The position numbers and the translations under genes are program-made. From Muribaculaceae bacterium (GTDB taxonomy: Bacteria > Bacteroidota > Bacteroidia > Bacteroidales > Muribaculaceae): a stretch of 64,000 bases of DNA. The notes under the pieces are model-generated. The model saw only the letters and a list, made by a program, of their open reading frames with translations. It had not been told where the DNA came from and ran no database searches. Below are positions 9,247-18,306 of this stretch, in pieces. Every line of letters begins with the position of its first letter. Within the stretch, counting starts at the first letter, position 1. The stretch spans positions 1 to 64,000 of the forward strand of contig JAFUKL010000010.1 of assembly GCA_017473615.1 (NCBI GenBank), written 5' to 3'.

Positions 9247-9443
9247 CTTATATTAAATATACGTTAATAATCAATCATTTATACTATCACATTGCACCTA
9301 CCGCAGGCATCAACCGAGGGTAATGGCAACTTTTATAGTAATTTAACATGTAAAGATAAACAATATTTGACAATACCGATACATATCACCACATTTTTTC
9401 ATTTTATTCACATTAATAACAAAAAAGTACCAAAATCAACAAA

Positions 9444-9473
9444 GAGACACGCCGAAACAAAACGGCATGTCTC
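9444..9473 (-). terminator. Terminator after glmM
   Basis: On the minus strand GAGACATGCCG (9473-9463) pairs with CGGCGTGTCTC (9454-9444) through one G-U pair, followed by TTTGTTGATTTT. The wobble is productive only in the minus-strand RNA, which points to termination of the nrnA-DUF4827-glmM transcript. Confidence 0.7.
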
Positions 9474-9533
9474 CTTTTACGCTATTATCAATTCATCAGT
9501 CGATTAACATCGACCGACGTTGCAATTATCCAT

Positions 9534-10919
9534 TCATGAAAGCGACTTAATCACATCCTTGATTTGTTCCACAAGTGTTTCAGCCTCAGCCATTGTATGA
9601 GCCTCGGCAACAATACGTATAATAGGTTCGGTATTGCTCTTGCGCAAATGCACCCAACTTTCCTTAAAATCAATCTTCACACCGTCAATATCGGTTATAC
9701 GCTCACTTGCGAACTTTACTTTAACAGCCTCAAGTATAGCATCGACATCAATATCCGGAGTTAGTTCTATCTTATTCTTGGAAATGCTGTATTGAGGATA
9801 GCCTGCTTTAAGTTCACTTACTTTCTTTCCACTCTTGGCAAGGTGAGTAAGGAATAATGCTACACCAACCAATGCGTCACGTCCGTAGTGGCACGGTGGA
9901 TAAATTACACCACCATTGCCCTCACCGCCTATAACAGCATTTGTACGTTTCATTTCGGTAGTTACGTTTACTTCACCTACAGCCGATGCAGAATAGCTGC
10001 AATTGTAATCTCTCGTAACATCGGCAAGTGCACGAGACGATGACAAATTAGATACTGTAGGACCCGGAGTGCGTGAAAGCACATAATCGGCAATAGCCAC
10101 AAGCGTATATTCTTCCACAAAGAACTCTCCGTTCTCCATAACGATTGCAAGACGGTCAACGTCAGGGTCGACAACAAAGCCCACGTCAGCCTTACCCTCT
10201 TTCATCAAAGTAGATATATCGGTAAGATTTTCCGGTACAGGTTCCGGTGTATGACCGAAGTTTCCTGTAGGTGCGCAGTACAACTCAACCACGTTCTCCA
10301 CGCCTAATTTATGCAGAAGTTCCGGAATAATAACACCGCCTATAGAATTTACAGCATCTACTGCTACTGTAAAATTGGCTTTCTTGATAGCCTCAACGTC
10401 TACCAAATCCAATGCCAGTATCTTATTAATATGGTGACGTGCATAAGTAGTGTTGGAATATATCTTACCCAATCTGTCTATGCTTGCATATTTATACTCA
10501 TCATTCTGTGCCAAGCGTAAAACTTCTTTCCCTTGCGCATCATTAAGGAATTCACCGTTTTCATTAAGCAACTTCAACGCATTCCATTGTTTAGGATTAT
10601 GAGATGCAGTAATGATAATACCTCCGCAAGCGTCTTCTTCCACCACCGCAATTTCAGTGGTAGGAGTAGAAGCCATACCTATATTAACCACATCAAAGCC
10701 GCATCCCACCAAGGTACCCTCGACGATGTCGTTTACCATTTCTCCCGATATGCGGGCATCACGTCCGACGACAATCACATTTGAAGTCTTTGTAGTAGTT
10801 TTACGGATAAATGCTGCATAAGCAGATGTGAACTTCACGATGTCAAGAGGGGTTAAACCATCACCCACTGCTCCACCTATCGTTCCTCGAATACCCGAAA
10901 TAGATTTAATTAGTGACAT
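9534..10919 (-). CDS. glmM: Phosphoglucosamine mutase (phosphohexomutase superfamily)
   Basis: Converts glucosamine-6-phosphate to glucosamine-1-phosphate for UDP-GlcNAc, feeding peptidoglycan and lipid A. The 461-residue alpha-D-phosphohexomutase has all four active-site regions: phosphoserine loop TASHNPKQWNALK (Ser106), metal loop DPDVDRLAI (canonical form DGDRL, so one position differs), sugar loop GGEGNGGVIYP and phosphate loop RKSNTEPIIRI. This set matches the Bacteroidetes proteins annotated as GlmM, but phosphomannomutase/phosphoglucomutase activity cannot be excluded from sequence alone. It is the last gene after nrnA and the DUF4827 lipoprotein, followed by a terminator. Confidence 0.85.
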   Translation of the reverse strand: MSLIKSISGIRGTIGGAVGDGLTPLDIVKFTSAYAAFIRKTTTKTSNVIVVGRDARISGEMVNDIVEGTLVGCGFDVVNIGMASTPTTEIAVVEEDACGGIIITASHNPKQWNALKLLNENGEFLNDAQGKEVLRLAQNDEYKYASIDRLGKIYSNTTYARHHINKILALDLVDVEAIKKANFTVAVDAVNSIGGVIIPELLHKLGVENVVELYCAPTGNFGHTPEPVPENLTDISTLMKEGKADVGFVVDPDVDRLAIVMENGEFFVEEYTLVAIADYVLSRTPGPTVSNLSSSRALADVTRDYNCSYSASAVGEVNVTTEMKRTNAVIGGEGNGGVIYPPCHYGRDALVGVALFLTHLAKSGKKVSELKAGYPQYSISKNKIELTPDIDVDAILEAVKVKFASERITDIDGVKIDFKESWVHLRKSNTEPIIRIVAEAHTMAEAETLVEQIKDVIKSLS

Positions 10920-10965
10920 TGTTCTGATTCTTTTATTGTTAGTTTTCCTGTTGTTGTTTCTTTTG

Positions 10966-11559
10966 TTATTCCTCTCCGGTATCTCCTCCGCCTATCATAC
11001 TCGGATAGTACGTAATCTCATACAAGAACGGCACCACATAGGATATTTCATCGGTAAATCCGTATTGCGATTTAACCACAAGGTTCAACGTTGAATTTAC
11101 TCCCACAAATTTTAACGGCAACTGCAATCCGTATCCGTATTGAGCAGATGAATTCAACGTATAATTATCAAATAAGAAAAATGTAGGATCGGCAAACATA
11201 TTCTCGGCATTTCCCGTCCAATACTCTACTCCATCGGTATAAAGCATATTCAAATCCATGCGCATAAAGCGAAAATAAACCGGTTGATCCACTTTCGGGC
11301 GGTTTTCCTTACTGTCAAGTTTAATCACCTGCATATACACATTACCATCAGGGTCTATTCTATAGAATGGAGCATCTTCACCATACTCAAATATGGTATC
11401 AGACGGTATTTCGTTAATTATCCTATAATTAGACAAGAATGAATTAGTTGCCCTTCTCTCATCTCTCAGCAAGTCGGCATAGCTCTTGTCATCATCACAT
11501 GAGCCTAATGACAATAATGCAATACCTGCCGTCAAAATTGTAAATAGTTTTAATTTCAT
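10966..11559 (-). CDS. DUF4827 family lipoprotein
   Basis: A 197-residue predicted lipoprotein: signal peptide with lipobox ending LLSLGSC (Cys near residue 20) followed by DDDK, typical of Bacteroidales lipoproteins. The mature part carries the DUF4827 pattern: SYADLLRDERRATNSFLSNYRIINEIP, then a beta domain (VDQPVYFRFMRMDL, GYGLQLPLKFVGVNSTLNLVVKSQYGF) that looks like the FKBP fold proposed for this family. It lies 9 nt after nrnA and 46 nt before glmM. No catalytic function is known; a periplasmic folding role would be only a guess. Confidence 0.8.
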   Translation of the reverse strand: MKLKLFTILTAGIALLSLGSCDDDKSYADLLRDERRATNSFLSNYRIINEIPSDTIFEYGEDAPFYRIDPDGNVYMQVIKLDSKENRPKVDQPVYFRFMRMDLNMLYTDGVEYWTGNAENMFADPTFFLFDNYTLNSSAQYGYGLQLPLKFVGVNSTLNLVVKSQYGFTDEISYVVPFLYEITYYPSMIGGGDTGEE

Positions 11560-11568
11560 ATCTTATTT

Positions 11569-12612
11569 TCAATTATTTTCTTGTTTGGTATCATTCTGCT
11601 GTTTAAGGCTTTCAGCTATATTATACACAAGCTGTTTCGCCTCTTCCAACGAACCGCGGTATTCCCCGCCGGCTGCATTCTTGTGACCTCCGCCACCAAA
11701 GTATTGTTCGCAATACCCGTTTACTGCAAAATCACCGGTAGAGCGCGCCGATACTTTTATATACTCCACATCGTCACGTAAAAAGAAAGACCAGTTTATT
11801 CCGGGTATCGACAACGGACGATTAACCAAACTCTCCGTATCCCCTCTTTGATAACGATACTTTACGAGTTCATCATGATTAAGTACAATCAAAGCTCCGC
11901 CCGATTCAGGGAATAATTCCATTTTTTCACTCAACGCATATCCCATAAGTCGTATGCGTTCCTCCGAAAAAGTGTTTATAGCCACGTTATAGATATTATC
12001 CTTGTCTATACCGCGACGCAACAATTCCGCTATTATAATATACAGATCGGGGTTATTTGAATTATATGTAAAATTACCTGTGTCGGTCATCATGCCGGTG
12101 TAAATGCACATAGCACTCCATTGACTGATCAACCTTTTCATCCCCATGAAGTATATTACATGGAACAACAATTCACATGTAGAGGACATTTCCGGATGAG
12201 AAATCTGTAAATCTGCGAAACCTTCCGGATCAAGATGATGATCTATCATCACTTTTTTCGCACAAGAATCAGCTATCACAGGAGCCAATCGGTCAATCCT
12301 ATACAAGGCATTAAAATCCAAGCATATTATCAAATCAGCATTATCAATAAGATGCTTTGCCATTAATTCTTGACGGGTAAAGACCACAATATCTTTTGTT
12401 CCGGGTAGAAATGTAAGCGATGGCGGCAACATATCAGGTGTTACCACACGTGCATTCTTACCCCACTTACGAAGCAAGTGCATAAAGCCCAAAGACGAAC
12501 CAATAGCGTCACCATCAGGCGACACATGGCAAGTTATCACAATATTTTGCGCAGCATTCAGCATGCGCTTGAGTTCTTGCAACTTCTCGTCTTTAACCAC
12601 TCTTTTTATCAT
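11569..12612 (-). CDS. nrnA: DHH-family bifunctional oligoribonuclease/PAP phosphatase
   Basis: NrnA hydrolyses short RNA oligonucleotides to monomers and 3',5'-pAp to AMP in bacteria lacking Orn. The product has the DHH domain (CHVSPDGDAIGSSLG near residues 28-42 and the MIDHHLDP motif) and the C-terminal DHHA1 domain with YFGGGGHKNAAGG. ATG 12612 was chosen over ATG 12627: the TATCTTTG box at 12632-12639 puts transcription start at about 12627, so the upstream codon would give a leaderless message. A leaderless start cannot be excluded. The gene heads a unit with the DUF4827 lipoprotein and glmM. Confidence 0.9.
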   Translation of the reverse strand: MIKRVVKDEKLQELKRMLNAAQNIVITCHVSPDGDAIGSSLGFMHLLRKWGKNARVVTPDMLPPSLTFLPGTKDIVVFTRQELMAKHLIDNADLIICLDFNALYRIDRLAPVIADSCAKKVMIDHHLDPEGFADLQISHPEMSSTCELLFHVIYFMGMKRLISQWSAMCIYTGMMTDTGNFTYNSNNPDLYIIIAELLRRGIDKDNIYNVAINTFSEERIRLMGYALSEKMELFPESGGALIVLNHDELVKYRYQRGDTESLVNRPLSIPGINWSFFLRDDVEYIKVSARSTGDFAVNGYCEQYFGGGGHKNAAGGEYRGSLEEAKQLVYNIAESLKQQNDTKQENN

Positions 12613-12631
12613 GAGTCTGCGAATCATCCCA

Positions 12632-12639
12632 CAAAGATA
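12632..12639 (-). promoter_or_regulatory. -7 box (TATCTTTG) of nrnA
   Basis: TATCTTTG on the minus strand matches TAnnTTTG and lies about 20 nt upstream of the chosen nrnA start. No clear -33 TTTG was found. Confidence 0.5.
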
Positions 12640-12756
12640 AAAATAAAATTTTTATTTTGCCGTTGCTTAATTAATATCTTCGTAAAGATATGGCAAATTA
12701 ATGGAATTTTAAGTTTTTTTGTGCTTGATTTTAGTATGTCTATGGACAATAGGCTG

Positions 12757-12764
12757 TAATTTTG
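12757..12764 (+). promoter_or_regulatory. -7 box (TAATTTTG) of dsbD operon
   Basis: TAATTTTG on the plus strand, 38 nt before the dsbD start; no convincing -33 box. Confidence 0.45.
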
Positions 12765-12802
12765 TGACAAAAATGCAAAAACGTTAATTTATAATAAGAC
12801 TT

Positions 12803-14746
12803 ATGACAAAGAAATCATTATTTCTTCTATTATTTACTTTTATCGGAATTGTCTCTTTATCGGCACAAATCATTAATCCGGTAAACTGGGAGAAATCAAT
12901 CAAAATGACCGGGGAATCTTCGGGAGAAGTAATATTTACGGCAACAATCGAAAACGGATGGCACATGTACGGACTTGAATTGCCCGCCGATGGTCCTCAA
13001 CCTACTACAGTGAGATGGGAAGAACTTGAAGGGGTGAAACTTATCGGAGAAATCACCCCGAGTCGTCCGGCACATGAGGAATTTGACGCTGTTATGAACA
13101 TGCAACTCGGGTGGTGGGAGAAAGATATTACTCTCACTCAAAAATTTGAATTAACCGAGAAAGCATATAAAATAACAGGAGACATCAAATATATGGTGTG
13201 CAGCAATGAAACATGCCAACCACCGACAAAAGAGACATTTGAATTCAGTGCCGGAACAACTGTTCCAAGCAAAAGCAACGATACACCGGCAGAAAAAAAT
13301 GTTGTAACAACAAACACAACCGATAACGGTAATTTGTGGCAACCGGTAAAATTCACCGATGAAGAAAACACCGACAATGAGGCATCAATCAAGGGAATGT
13401 CATCATGGCTTATATTTGTAGGCGGGTTTGCAGGCGGACTTCTTGCACTGCTTACACCTTGCGTATGGCCAATGATACCGCTAACGGTTAGTTTCTTCTT
13501 AAAAAAGAGCGGTTCTCGCCGTAAATCTATCATAAACGCATTCCTTTATGGCATATCTATCATCATCATCTATTTGATTTTAGGCTTGGCGGTAACAATC
13601 CTTTTCGGAGCAAGTGCGCTGAACGCACTATCAACAAACGCCCTATTCAACATAATATTCTTCTTGATGCTTGTTGTATTTGCCATATCTTTTTTCGGAG
13701 CATTTGAAATCAAGTTGCCTGACTCATGGGCAAATAAAATGGATCGCAACGCTGAAAAGACTACCGGATTGCTCAGTATTTTCTTCATGGCGTTCACTCT
13801 TACTTTGGTATCGTTCTCTTGTACAGGTCCTATCATCGGCACATTGCTTGTAGAAGCTGCCAACCTCGGCAATTACACCGGTCCTGCAGTAGGAATGTTC
13901 GGATTTGCTCTTGCTTTGGCAATTCCGTTCACATTGTTCGCTATATTCCCGTCATGGCTTAAAGAAGTGCCTAAATCAGGAGGCTGGATGAATACAGTGA
14001 AAGTAACTTTAGGATTTATAGAACTTGCTTTATCTCTTAAATTCCTATCTGTGGCAGACTTAGCTTACGGATGGCATATACTCGACCGCGAAGTGTTCAT
14101 TTCTTTATGGGTTGTAATCTTCGCTCTGCTCGGAATATACTTATTAGGTAAAATACGTTTTACTCATGATGAAGAAAACGAAGGTATTGGAGTATTCCGT
14201 TTCTTCCTTGCTGTTATATCTTTATCGTTTGCTGTGTACCTTGTTCCGGGATTATGGGGTGCGCCATTGAAAAGCGTAAGCGCATTCGTTCCTCCATTAA
14301 ACACTCAGGATTTCAACTTATATGACAAAGGAATGACGCATTATGAGGATTTCGATGAAGGAATGCGAGCTGCTCAAGCACAAGGTAAACCGGTATTCAT
14401 AGACTTCTCCGGATACGGATGCGTGAATTGTCGTAAAATGGAAGCGGCTGTCATCAACAACGAACAAGTACGCAAGACACTTGACGAAGATTTTGTCACA
14501 ATAACGCTTATGGTTGACGACAAACGCCCTCTTCCCGAGCCTATTTACGTAATGGAAAACGGAAAACAAGTGAAACTTGAAACATACGGCGACCGATGGA
14601 GCTACCTGCAACGCCATAAGTTCAATGCCAATTCACAACCTTATTACGCTGTACTAAACGGTAATGGAGAATTACTCTCCGGTCCTTATTTCTACAACGA
14701 AGACGTGAACCGATTTATAAATTTCTTGAATAAAGGAAAGAAGTAA
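12803..14746 (+). CDS. dsbD: Thiol:disulfide interchange protein DsbD
   Basis: DsbD carries reducing power from cytoplasmic thioredoxin across the inner membrane to periplasmic oxidoreductases. The 647-residue protein has all three modules. Signal peptide (1-21) leads to a periplasmic alpha domain with Cys133/Cys138 (CSNETC). A polytopic beta domain of about eight TM segments follows, with the membrane cysteines Cys220 (LLTPCVWP) and Cys340 (SFSCTGP). The C-terminal thioredoxin-like gamma domain carries Cys540-V-N-Cys543. All six redox cysteines are therefore present. It heads a plus-strand run with mazG 15 nt downstream. Confidence 0.93.
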   Translation: MTKKSLFLLLFTFIGIVSLSAQIINPVNWEKSIKMTGESSGEVIFTATIENGWHMYGLELPADGPQPTTVRWEELEGVKLIGEITPSRPAHEEFDAVMNMQLGWWEKDITLTQKFELTEKAYKITGDIKYMVCSNETCQPPTKETFEFSAGTTVPSKSNDTPAEKNVVTTNTTDNGNLWQPVKFTDEENTDNEASIKGMSSWLIFVGGFAGGLLALLTPCVWPMIPLTVSFFLKKSGSRRKSIINAFLYGISIIIIYLILGLAVTILFGASALNALSTNALFNIIFFLMLVVFAISFFGAFEIKLPDSWANKMDRNAEKTTGLLSIFFMAFTLTLVSFSCTGPIIGTLLVEAANLGNYTGPAVGMFGFALALAIPFTLFAIFPSWLKEVPKSGGWMNTVKVTLGFIELALSLKFLSVADLAYGWHILDREVFISLWVVIFALLGIYLLGKIRFTHDEENEGIGVFRFFLAVISLSFAVYLVPGLWGAPLKSVSAFVPPLNTQDFNLYDKGMTHYEDFDEGMRAAQAQGKPVFIDFSGYGCVNCRKMEAAVINNEQVRKTLDEDFVTITLMVDDKRPLPEPIYVMENGKQVKLETYGDRWSYLQRHKFNANSQPYYAVLNGNGELLSGPYFYNEDVNRFINFLNKGKK

Positions 14747-14761
14747 TTCAAAGAACAAATT

Positions 14762-15559
14762 ATGTCACATAACAAAGAAGAAAAACTCAAGGCGTTCGGC
14801 GAAATGCTCGACGTCCTTGATACTTTACGCGTAAAATGTCCGTGGGATGCAAAGCAAACCAATGAAAGTTTACGTCCCAATTCAATAGAAGAAATGCAGG
14901 AACTTGCCGATGCCCTTATCAGGGATGATGTTCAAGACATCAAAAAAGAACTGGGCGATGTTCTTCTTCATGTGCTATTCTATTCCAAAATTGCCGATGA
15001 GCAACAACGCTTTGACATTGCCGATGTTTGTGACACCCTGCGTAAAAAACTTATATTCAGGCATCCTCACGTGTACGGCACAACACATATAGATGGTACG
15101 GACGATGTTCTGAAAAACTGGGAAGAATTGAAGCTTCAAGAAAAAGGAGGCAACAAGACTGTACTCTCCGGTGTTCCCGCTACACTTCCGGCTCTTATTA
15201 AAGCTTTCCGCATCCAAGAAAAGACTTCTAATGTGGGTTTCGACTGGGAAAATCCCGAAGATGTATGGAACAAGGTGAAAGAAGAAATAACCGAAGTTGA
15301 AACAGAGATAACAAGAGGTAACGCCGATGACTTGGAAAAAGAATTCGGCGACTTGATTTTCAGCATAGTTAATGTAGCCCGTATATATGGTGTAAATCCG
15401 GAAAATGCGCTTGAAAAAACCAATCAGAAATTCATTAACCGTTTTAACTATATTGAGGCTAAATCCAAAGAACAAGGCAAGAAACTGAAAGAAATGACCT
15501 TGGAAGAGATGGATGTGTTTTGGGAAGAGGCTAAACAATTTGAAAAATCCAGCAAATGA
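14762..15559 (+). CDS. mazG: Nucleoside triphosphate pyrophosphohydrolase MazG
   Basis: MazG cleaves (d)NTPs to NMP and pyrophosphate, removing damaged nucleotides and modulating (p)ppGpp. The 265-residue protein has the tandem two-domain form seen in E. coli: N-terminal CPWDAKQTNESLRPNSIEEMQELADA with the metal-binding ELGDVLLHVLFYSKIA, then a second domain with VKEEITEVETEI and EKEFGDLIFSIVNVARI. Its stop overlaps the topB start by four bases (ATGA), so the two are translationally coupled. Confidence 0.95.
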   Translation: MSHNKEEKLKAFGEMLDVLDTLRVKCPWDAKQTNESLRPNSIEEMQELADALIRDDVQDIKKELGDVLLHVLFYSKIADEQQRFDIADVCDTLRKKLIFRHPHVYGTTHIDGTDDVLKNWEELKLQEKGGNKTVLSGVPATLPALIKAFRIQEKTSNVGFDWENPEDVWNKVKEEITEVETEITRGNADDLEKEFGDLIFSIVNVARIYGVNPENALEKTNQKFINRFNYIEAKSKEQGKKLKEMTLEEMDVFWEEAKQFEKSSK

Positions 15560-17376
15560 TAGTCTGTATCACAGAGAAACCGAGCGTAGCAAAAGACATT
15601 GCGCAAATATTGGGAGCGGAAGACCGTAGACAAGGCTATTACGAAGGTAACGGCTATCAAGTAACTTGGACTTTCGGTCATCTCTGTACCCTCAAGGAAC
15701 CACATGACTACTCCGAACAATGGAAAAGATGGAGCCTCGGGGCATTACCCATGATACCTCAACGTTTCGGCATTAAGCTTATCGATGACGAAGGTATTAA
15801 GCGACAATTCAACGTGATTGAAACCCTTATAAAAGATGCTGAGGGTGTGATTAATTGCGGTGATGCCGGGCAAGAGGGAGAACTTATCCAACGCTGGGTT
15901 ATGCAGAAAGCTAAATGCGACAAACCCGTAAAACGCTTGTGGATTTCGTCCCTTACCGATGAAAGTATCCGTGAGGGGTTCAAGACACTGAGACCACAAG
16001 AAGATTTCGACTCGCTGTATTTCGCCGGACTATCAAGAGCTATAGGCGACTGGATATTAGGAATGAATGCCACACGCCTATACACATTGAAATATGCACA
16101 AAACAGAAACGTACTGTCGATTGGACGTGTACAAACACCCACTTTGGCACTTATCGTAAACCGGCAAAGGGAAATAGACAATTTTATTCCCGAGGACTAT
16201 TGGGAAATTAAAACTCTCTACCGCAATACGGTTTTCAATTCCATTAAAGGAAAATACCAAAATGAAGAAGAGGCTGAAGCCATTATTGCACAGATAAAGG
16301 AATATCCTCTCACCGTAAAATCAATATCGACAAAGAAAGGGAAAGAAGCTCCGCCCAGATTGTTTGACCTCACTTCCCTACAAGTGGAATGTAATAAAAA
16401 ATATTCATTCTCGGCTGAAGAAACCTTACGTTACATTCAATCCCTCTATGAAAAGAAAGTAACCACCTATCCGCGTGTAGATACAACTTACCTAAGCGAA
16501 GACATATACCCAAAAGTGCCGGGCATTCTCGAAAAGCTCACACCGTATATGAACTTCATACAGCCCATTTTGGATGGGGGCAAGATTAACAAAAGTAAAA
16601 AGGTGTTCGACAACTCTAAAGTTACCGACCACCATGCCATTATCCCTACCAACGTTGAGCCACAACGTGTACCGCTCACACGTGAGGAAAAATTGGTTTA
16701 TGATCTTGTTGCCCGACGTTTTATCGCTGCATTTTATCCCGATTGTGAATTTTCATCCACTACGGTATTGGCAGAGATTAACAAAGCTGAATTTAAAGCC
16801 ACAGGAAGACAGATTTTGAAAAACGGATGGAGAGAATTATATCTGAAAGACAAAAACAACGAGGAAAAGAGCGAGGATGACGGTAATGCCTCCATGCCCA
16901 TATTCACCGAAGGTGAAAGCGGACCTCACGAACCGTCACTACTCAAGAAACAGACCCAACCGCCCAAATATTACACTGAAGGAACTTTGCTGCGGGCTAT
17001 GGAAACGGCGGGTAAACTGGTCGAAGACGAAGAACTGCGAGATGCGATGAAAGAAAACGGTATCGGGCGTCCGTCAACAAGAGCTGCTATAATCGAAACA
17101 CTGTTTAAACGTCACTATATTCGCAAGGTAAAGAAAAATCTGCAGCCTACTCAAGCCGGCATTTCTCTCATAGACACGATTAATGAAGAATTACTTAAAT
17201 CGGCTAAACTCACGGGCTTATGGGAAAACAAACTCCGCAAAATCGAGAAGAAGGAATATGCGGCAGGCAATTTCATCAATGAGCTTAAAGAAATGGTTAA
17301 TAAAATCGTTGTGGATGTACTGAAAGACAACAGTCACAGTTCCATTCCTATCGAAGACAATAAAACAAAAAGATAA
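15556..17376 (+). CDS. topB: Type IA DNA topoisomerase (topoisomerase III-like)
   Basis: Relaxes and decatenates DNA through a transient 5'-phosphotyrosine. The 606-residue protein starts with the TOPRIM motif ITEKPSVAKDIA and contains the catalytic tyrosine Tyr305 in TTYPRVDTTYL, SIGRVQTPTLALI (189 on) and GIGRPSTRAAII. It is about the core length and ends without C-terminal zinc fingers. The TOPRIM acidic motif reads GDAGQEGE (102-109) rather than the canonical DxDREGE, so the second Asp is Gly and the Arg is Gln. This variant is familiar from Bacteroidetes topoisomerases, but it means metal binding may differ. The gene overlaps mazG by four bases and sits 4 nt before the Nudix gene. Confidence 0.9.
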   Translation: MIVCITEKPSVAKDIAQILGAEDRRQGYYEGNGYQVTWTFGHLCTLKEPHDYSEQWKRWSLGALPMIPQRFGIKLIDDEGIKRQFNVIETLIKDAEGVINCGDAGQEGELIQRWVMQKAKCDKPVKRLWISSLTDESIREGFKTLRPQEDFDSLYFAGLSRAIGDWILGMNATRLYTLKYAQNRNVLSIGRVQTPTLALIVNRQREIDNFIPEDYWEIKTLYRNTVFNSIKGKYQNEEEAEAIIAQIKEYPLTVKSISTKKGKEAPPRLFDLTSLQVECNKKYSFSAEETLRYIQSLYEKKVTTYPRVDTTYLSEDIYPKVPGILEKLTPYMNFIQPILDGGKINKSKKVFDNSKVTDHHAIIPTNVEPQRVPLTREEKLVYDLVARRFIAAFYPDCEFSSTTVLAEINKAEFKATGRQILKNGWRELYLKDKNNEEKSEDDGNASMPIFTEGESGPHEPSLLKKQTQPPKYYTEGTLLRAMETAGKLVEDEELRDAMKENGIGRPSTRAAIIETLFKRHYIRKVKKNLQPTQAGISLIDTINEELLKSAKLTGLWENKLRKIEKKEYAAGNFINELKEMVNKIVVDVLKDNSHSSIPIEDNKTKR

Positions 17377-17380
17377 GTTT

Positions 17381-17926
17381 ATGGAAGAAATCTTTCCTAT
17401 AGTAGATGAACAAGGAACAGTGATTGGCTCTGCCACACGTAAAGAATGTCACTCAGGCAGCAAATTGTTGCATCCGGTTATTCATCTGCATATCATAAAC
17501 AATACCATTGACGCTTTATATCTCCAAAAACGTTCAACGAAAAAGGACATACAGCCGGGTAAATGGGACACAGCCGTAGGCGGTCATATAGATTACGGAG
17601 AAGATACAATTACGGCGTTGCGTCGCGAAATTAAAGAAGAATTAGGGCTGACAGAAGAAGATTTACCTGATTTAATCTATAACAAAAGCTACATCTTTGA
17701 AAGCAGCATAGAACGGGAACTGGTACATCGCTATTATACTTACGTGAACCCCGACATCATAAAATTTGTTATAGACAAAAATGAAATCGATGAAGGCAGA
17801 TTCTGGCAATTCGATGAAATCAGAAAAAATCTGGGTAAAGGTGTCTTCACGCCAAATTTTGAGTCGGAATTCAATGATATGTCAGCCTTTTTAGAACATA
17901 TTCAGAAGACACATAAAAAAAGCTGA
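17381..17926 (+). CDS. NUDIX hydrolase, IPP-isomerase-like group
   Basis: A 181-residue Nudix protein. The complete Nudix box spans residues 68-90 (GHIDYGEDTITALRREIKEE then LGL), with G68, E74, R82, E83, E86 and E87 in the expected spacing. The N-terminus EEIFPIVDEQGTVIGSATRKECH resembles the group that includes isopentenyl-diphosphate isomerase-like and YfcD-type proteins, but the IPP isomerase Cys/Glu pair was not established. It likely hydrolyses a nucleoside diphosphate derivative; the substrate is unknown. It is 4 nt downstream of topB and 20 nt before the small membrane protein. Confidence 0.85.
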   Translation: MEEIFPIVDEQGTVIGSATRKECHSGSKLLHPVIHLHIINNTIDALYLQKRSTKKDIQPGKWDTAVGGHIDYGEDTITALRREIKEELGLTEEDLPDLIYNKSYIFESSIERELVHRYYTYVNPDIIKFVIDKNEIDEGRFWQFDEIRKNLGKGVFTPNFESEFNDMSAFLEHIQKTHKKS

Positions 17927-17946
17927 CTTATCAAAAAAAGGATACA

Positions 17947-18138
17947 ATGAGTACTAATCATATAATACAATATTTTATAATCGGTATTATCAGTCTTTTT
18001 GTAATAATACGTATAATCAAATATTTCAAAAAGATAAAACAATGCCATTCAGAAGATTCGACTGAAGATATATGCCAATGCTGTTCTTCAAAATCACTAT
18101 GTGGAAAGAAAAAAAAGAGCAATAGTATTGCAAAGTAG
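17947..18138 (+). CDS. Small Cys-rich membrane protein (FeoB-associated-like)
   Basis: A 63-residue protein with one TM helix (IIQYFIIGIISLFVIIRII, residues 6-24), a basic stretch, then a Cys cluster (ICQCCSSKSLCGKKKK). That arrangement resembles the FeoB-associated Cys-rich membrane proteins of Bacteroidales and Firmicutes. No feoAB genes lie nearby, so the assignment rests on architecture only. The end of the gene overlaps the -33 region of the tRNA-Cys promoter. Confidence 0.65.
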   Translation: MSTNHIIQYFIIGIISLFVIIRIIKYFKKIKQCHSEDSTEDICQCCSSKSLCGKKKKSNSIAK

Positions 18139-18158
18139 AAAAAAATATTTTACCTTTG
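18127..18158 (+). promoter_or_regulatory. Promoter of tRNA-Cys
   Basis: TACCTTTG at 18151-18158, with ATTG at 18127-18130 at 20-bp spacing as a one-mismatch -33 box. It lies 17 nt upstream of tRNA-Cys and starts within the preceding coding region. Confidence 0.55.
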
Positions 18159-18175
18159 CACTAACAAAATGACAC

Positions 18176-18247
18176 GGTTCCTTGGATGAGTGGCTTAGTC
18201 AGCGGTCTGCAAAACCGTGTACGGCGGTTCGAATCCGCCAGGAACCT
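18176..18247 (+). tRNA. tRNA-Cys (anticodon GCA)
   Basis: A 72-nt cloverleaf: acceptor GGTTCCT with AGGAACC, anticodon stem GCGGT/ACCGT around CTGCAAA (anticodon GCA), T arm GGCGGTTCGAATCCGCC, and U as discriminator, which is the identity base for bacterial tRNA-Cys. CCA is not encoded. Confidence 0.94.
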
Positions 18248-18252
18248 CAAGA

Positions 18253-18280
18253 AAACTCCGATACCCAATCGGAGTTTTTT
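18253..18280 (+). terminator. Terminator after tRNA-Cys
   Basis: Ten-bp stem AAACTCCGAT (18253-18262) / ATCGGAGTTT (18268-18277) with a 5-nt loop and a run of T after it. Also positioned to stop apbE transcripts from the other strand less efficiently. Confidence 0.85.
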
Positions 18281-18306
18281 TATTTTATAGCCTAACCGAA
18301 TATCAA

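Noticed and set aside
9292..9507. 71-residue frame in the sppA-glmM spacer
   Set aside because: Spans the glmM terminator hairpin; composition is that of translated intergenic DNA.
14975..15538. 187-residue Phe-rich minus-strand frame opposite mazG
   Set aside because: Apparent hydrophobicity arises from complementing Lys/Glu-rich mazG codons; no real TM protein pattern.
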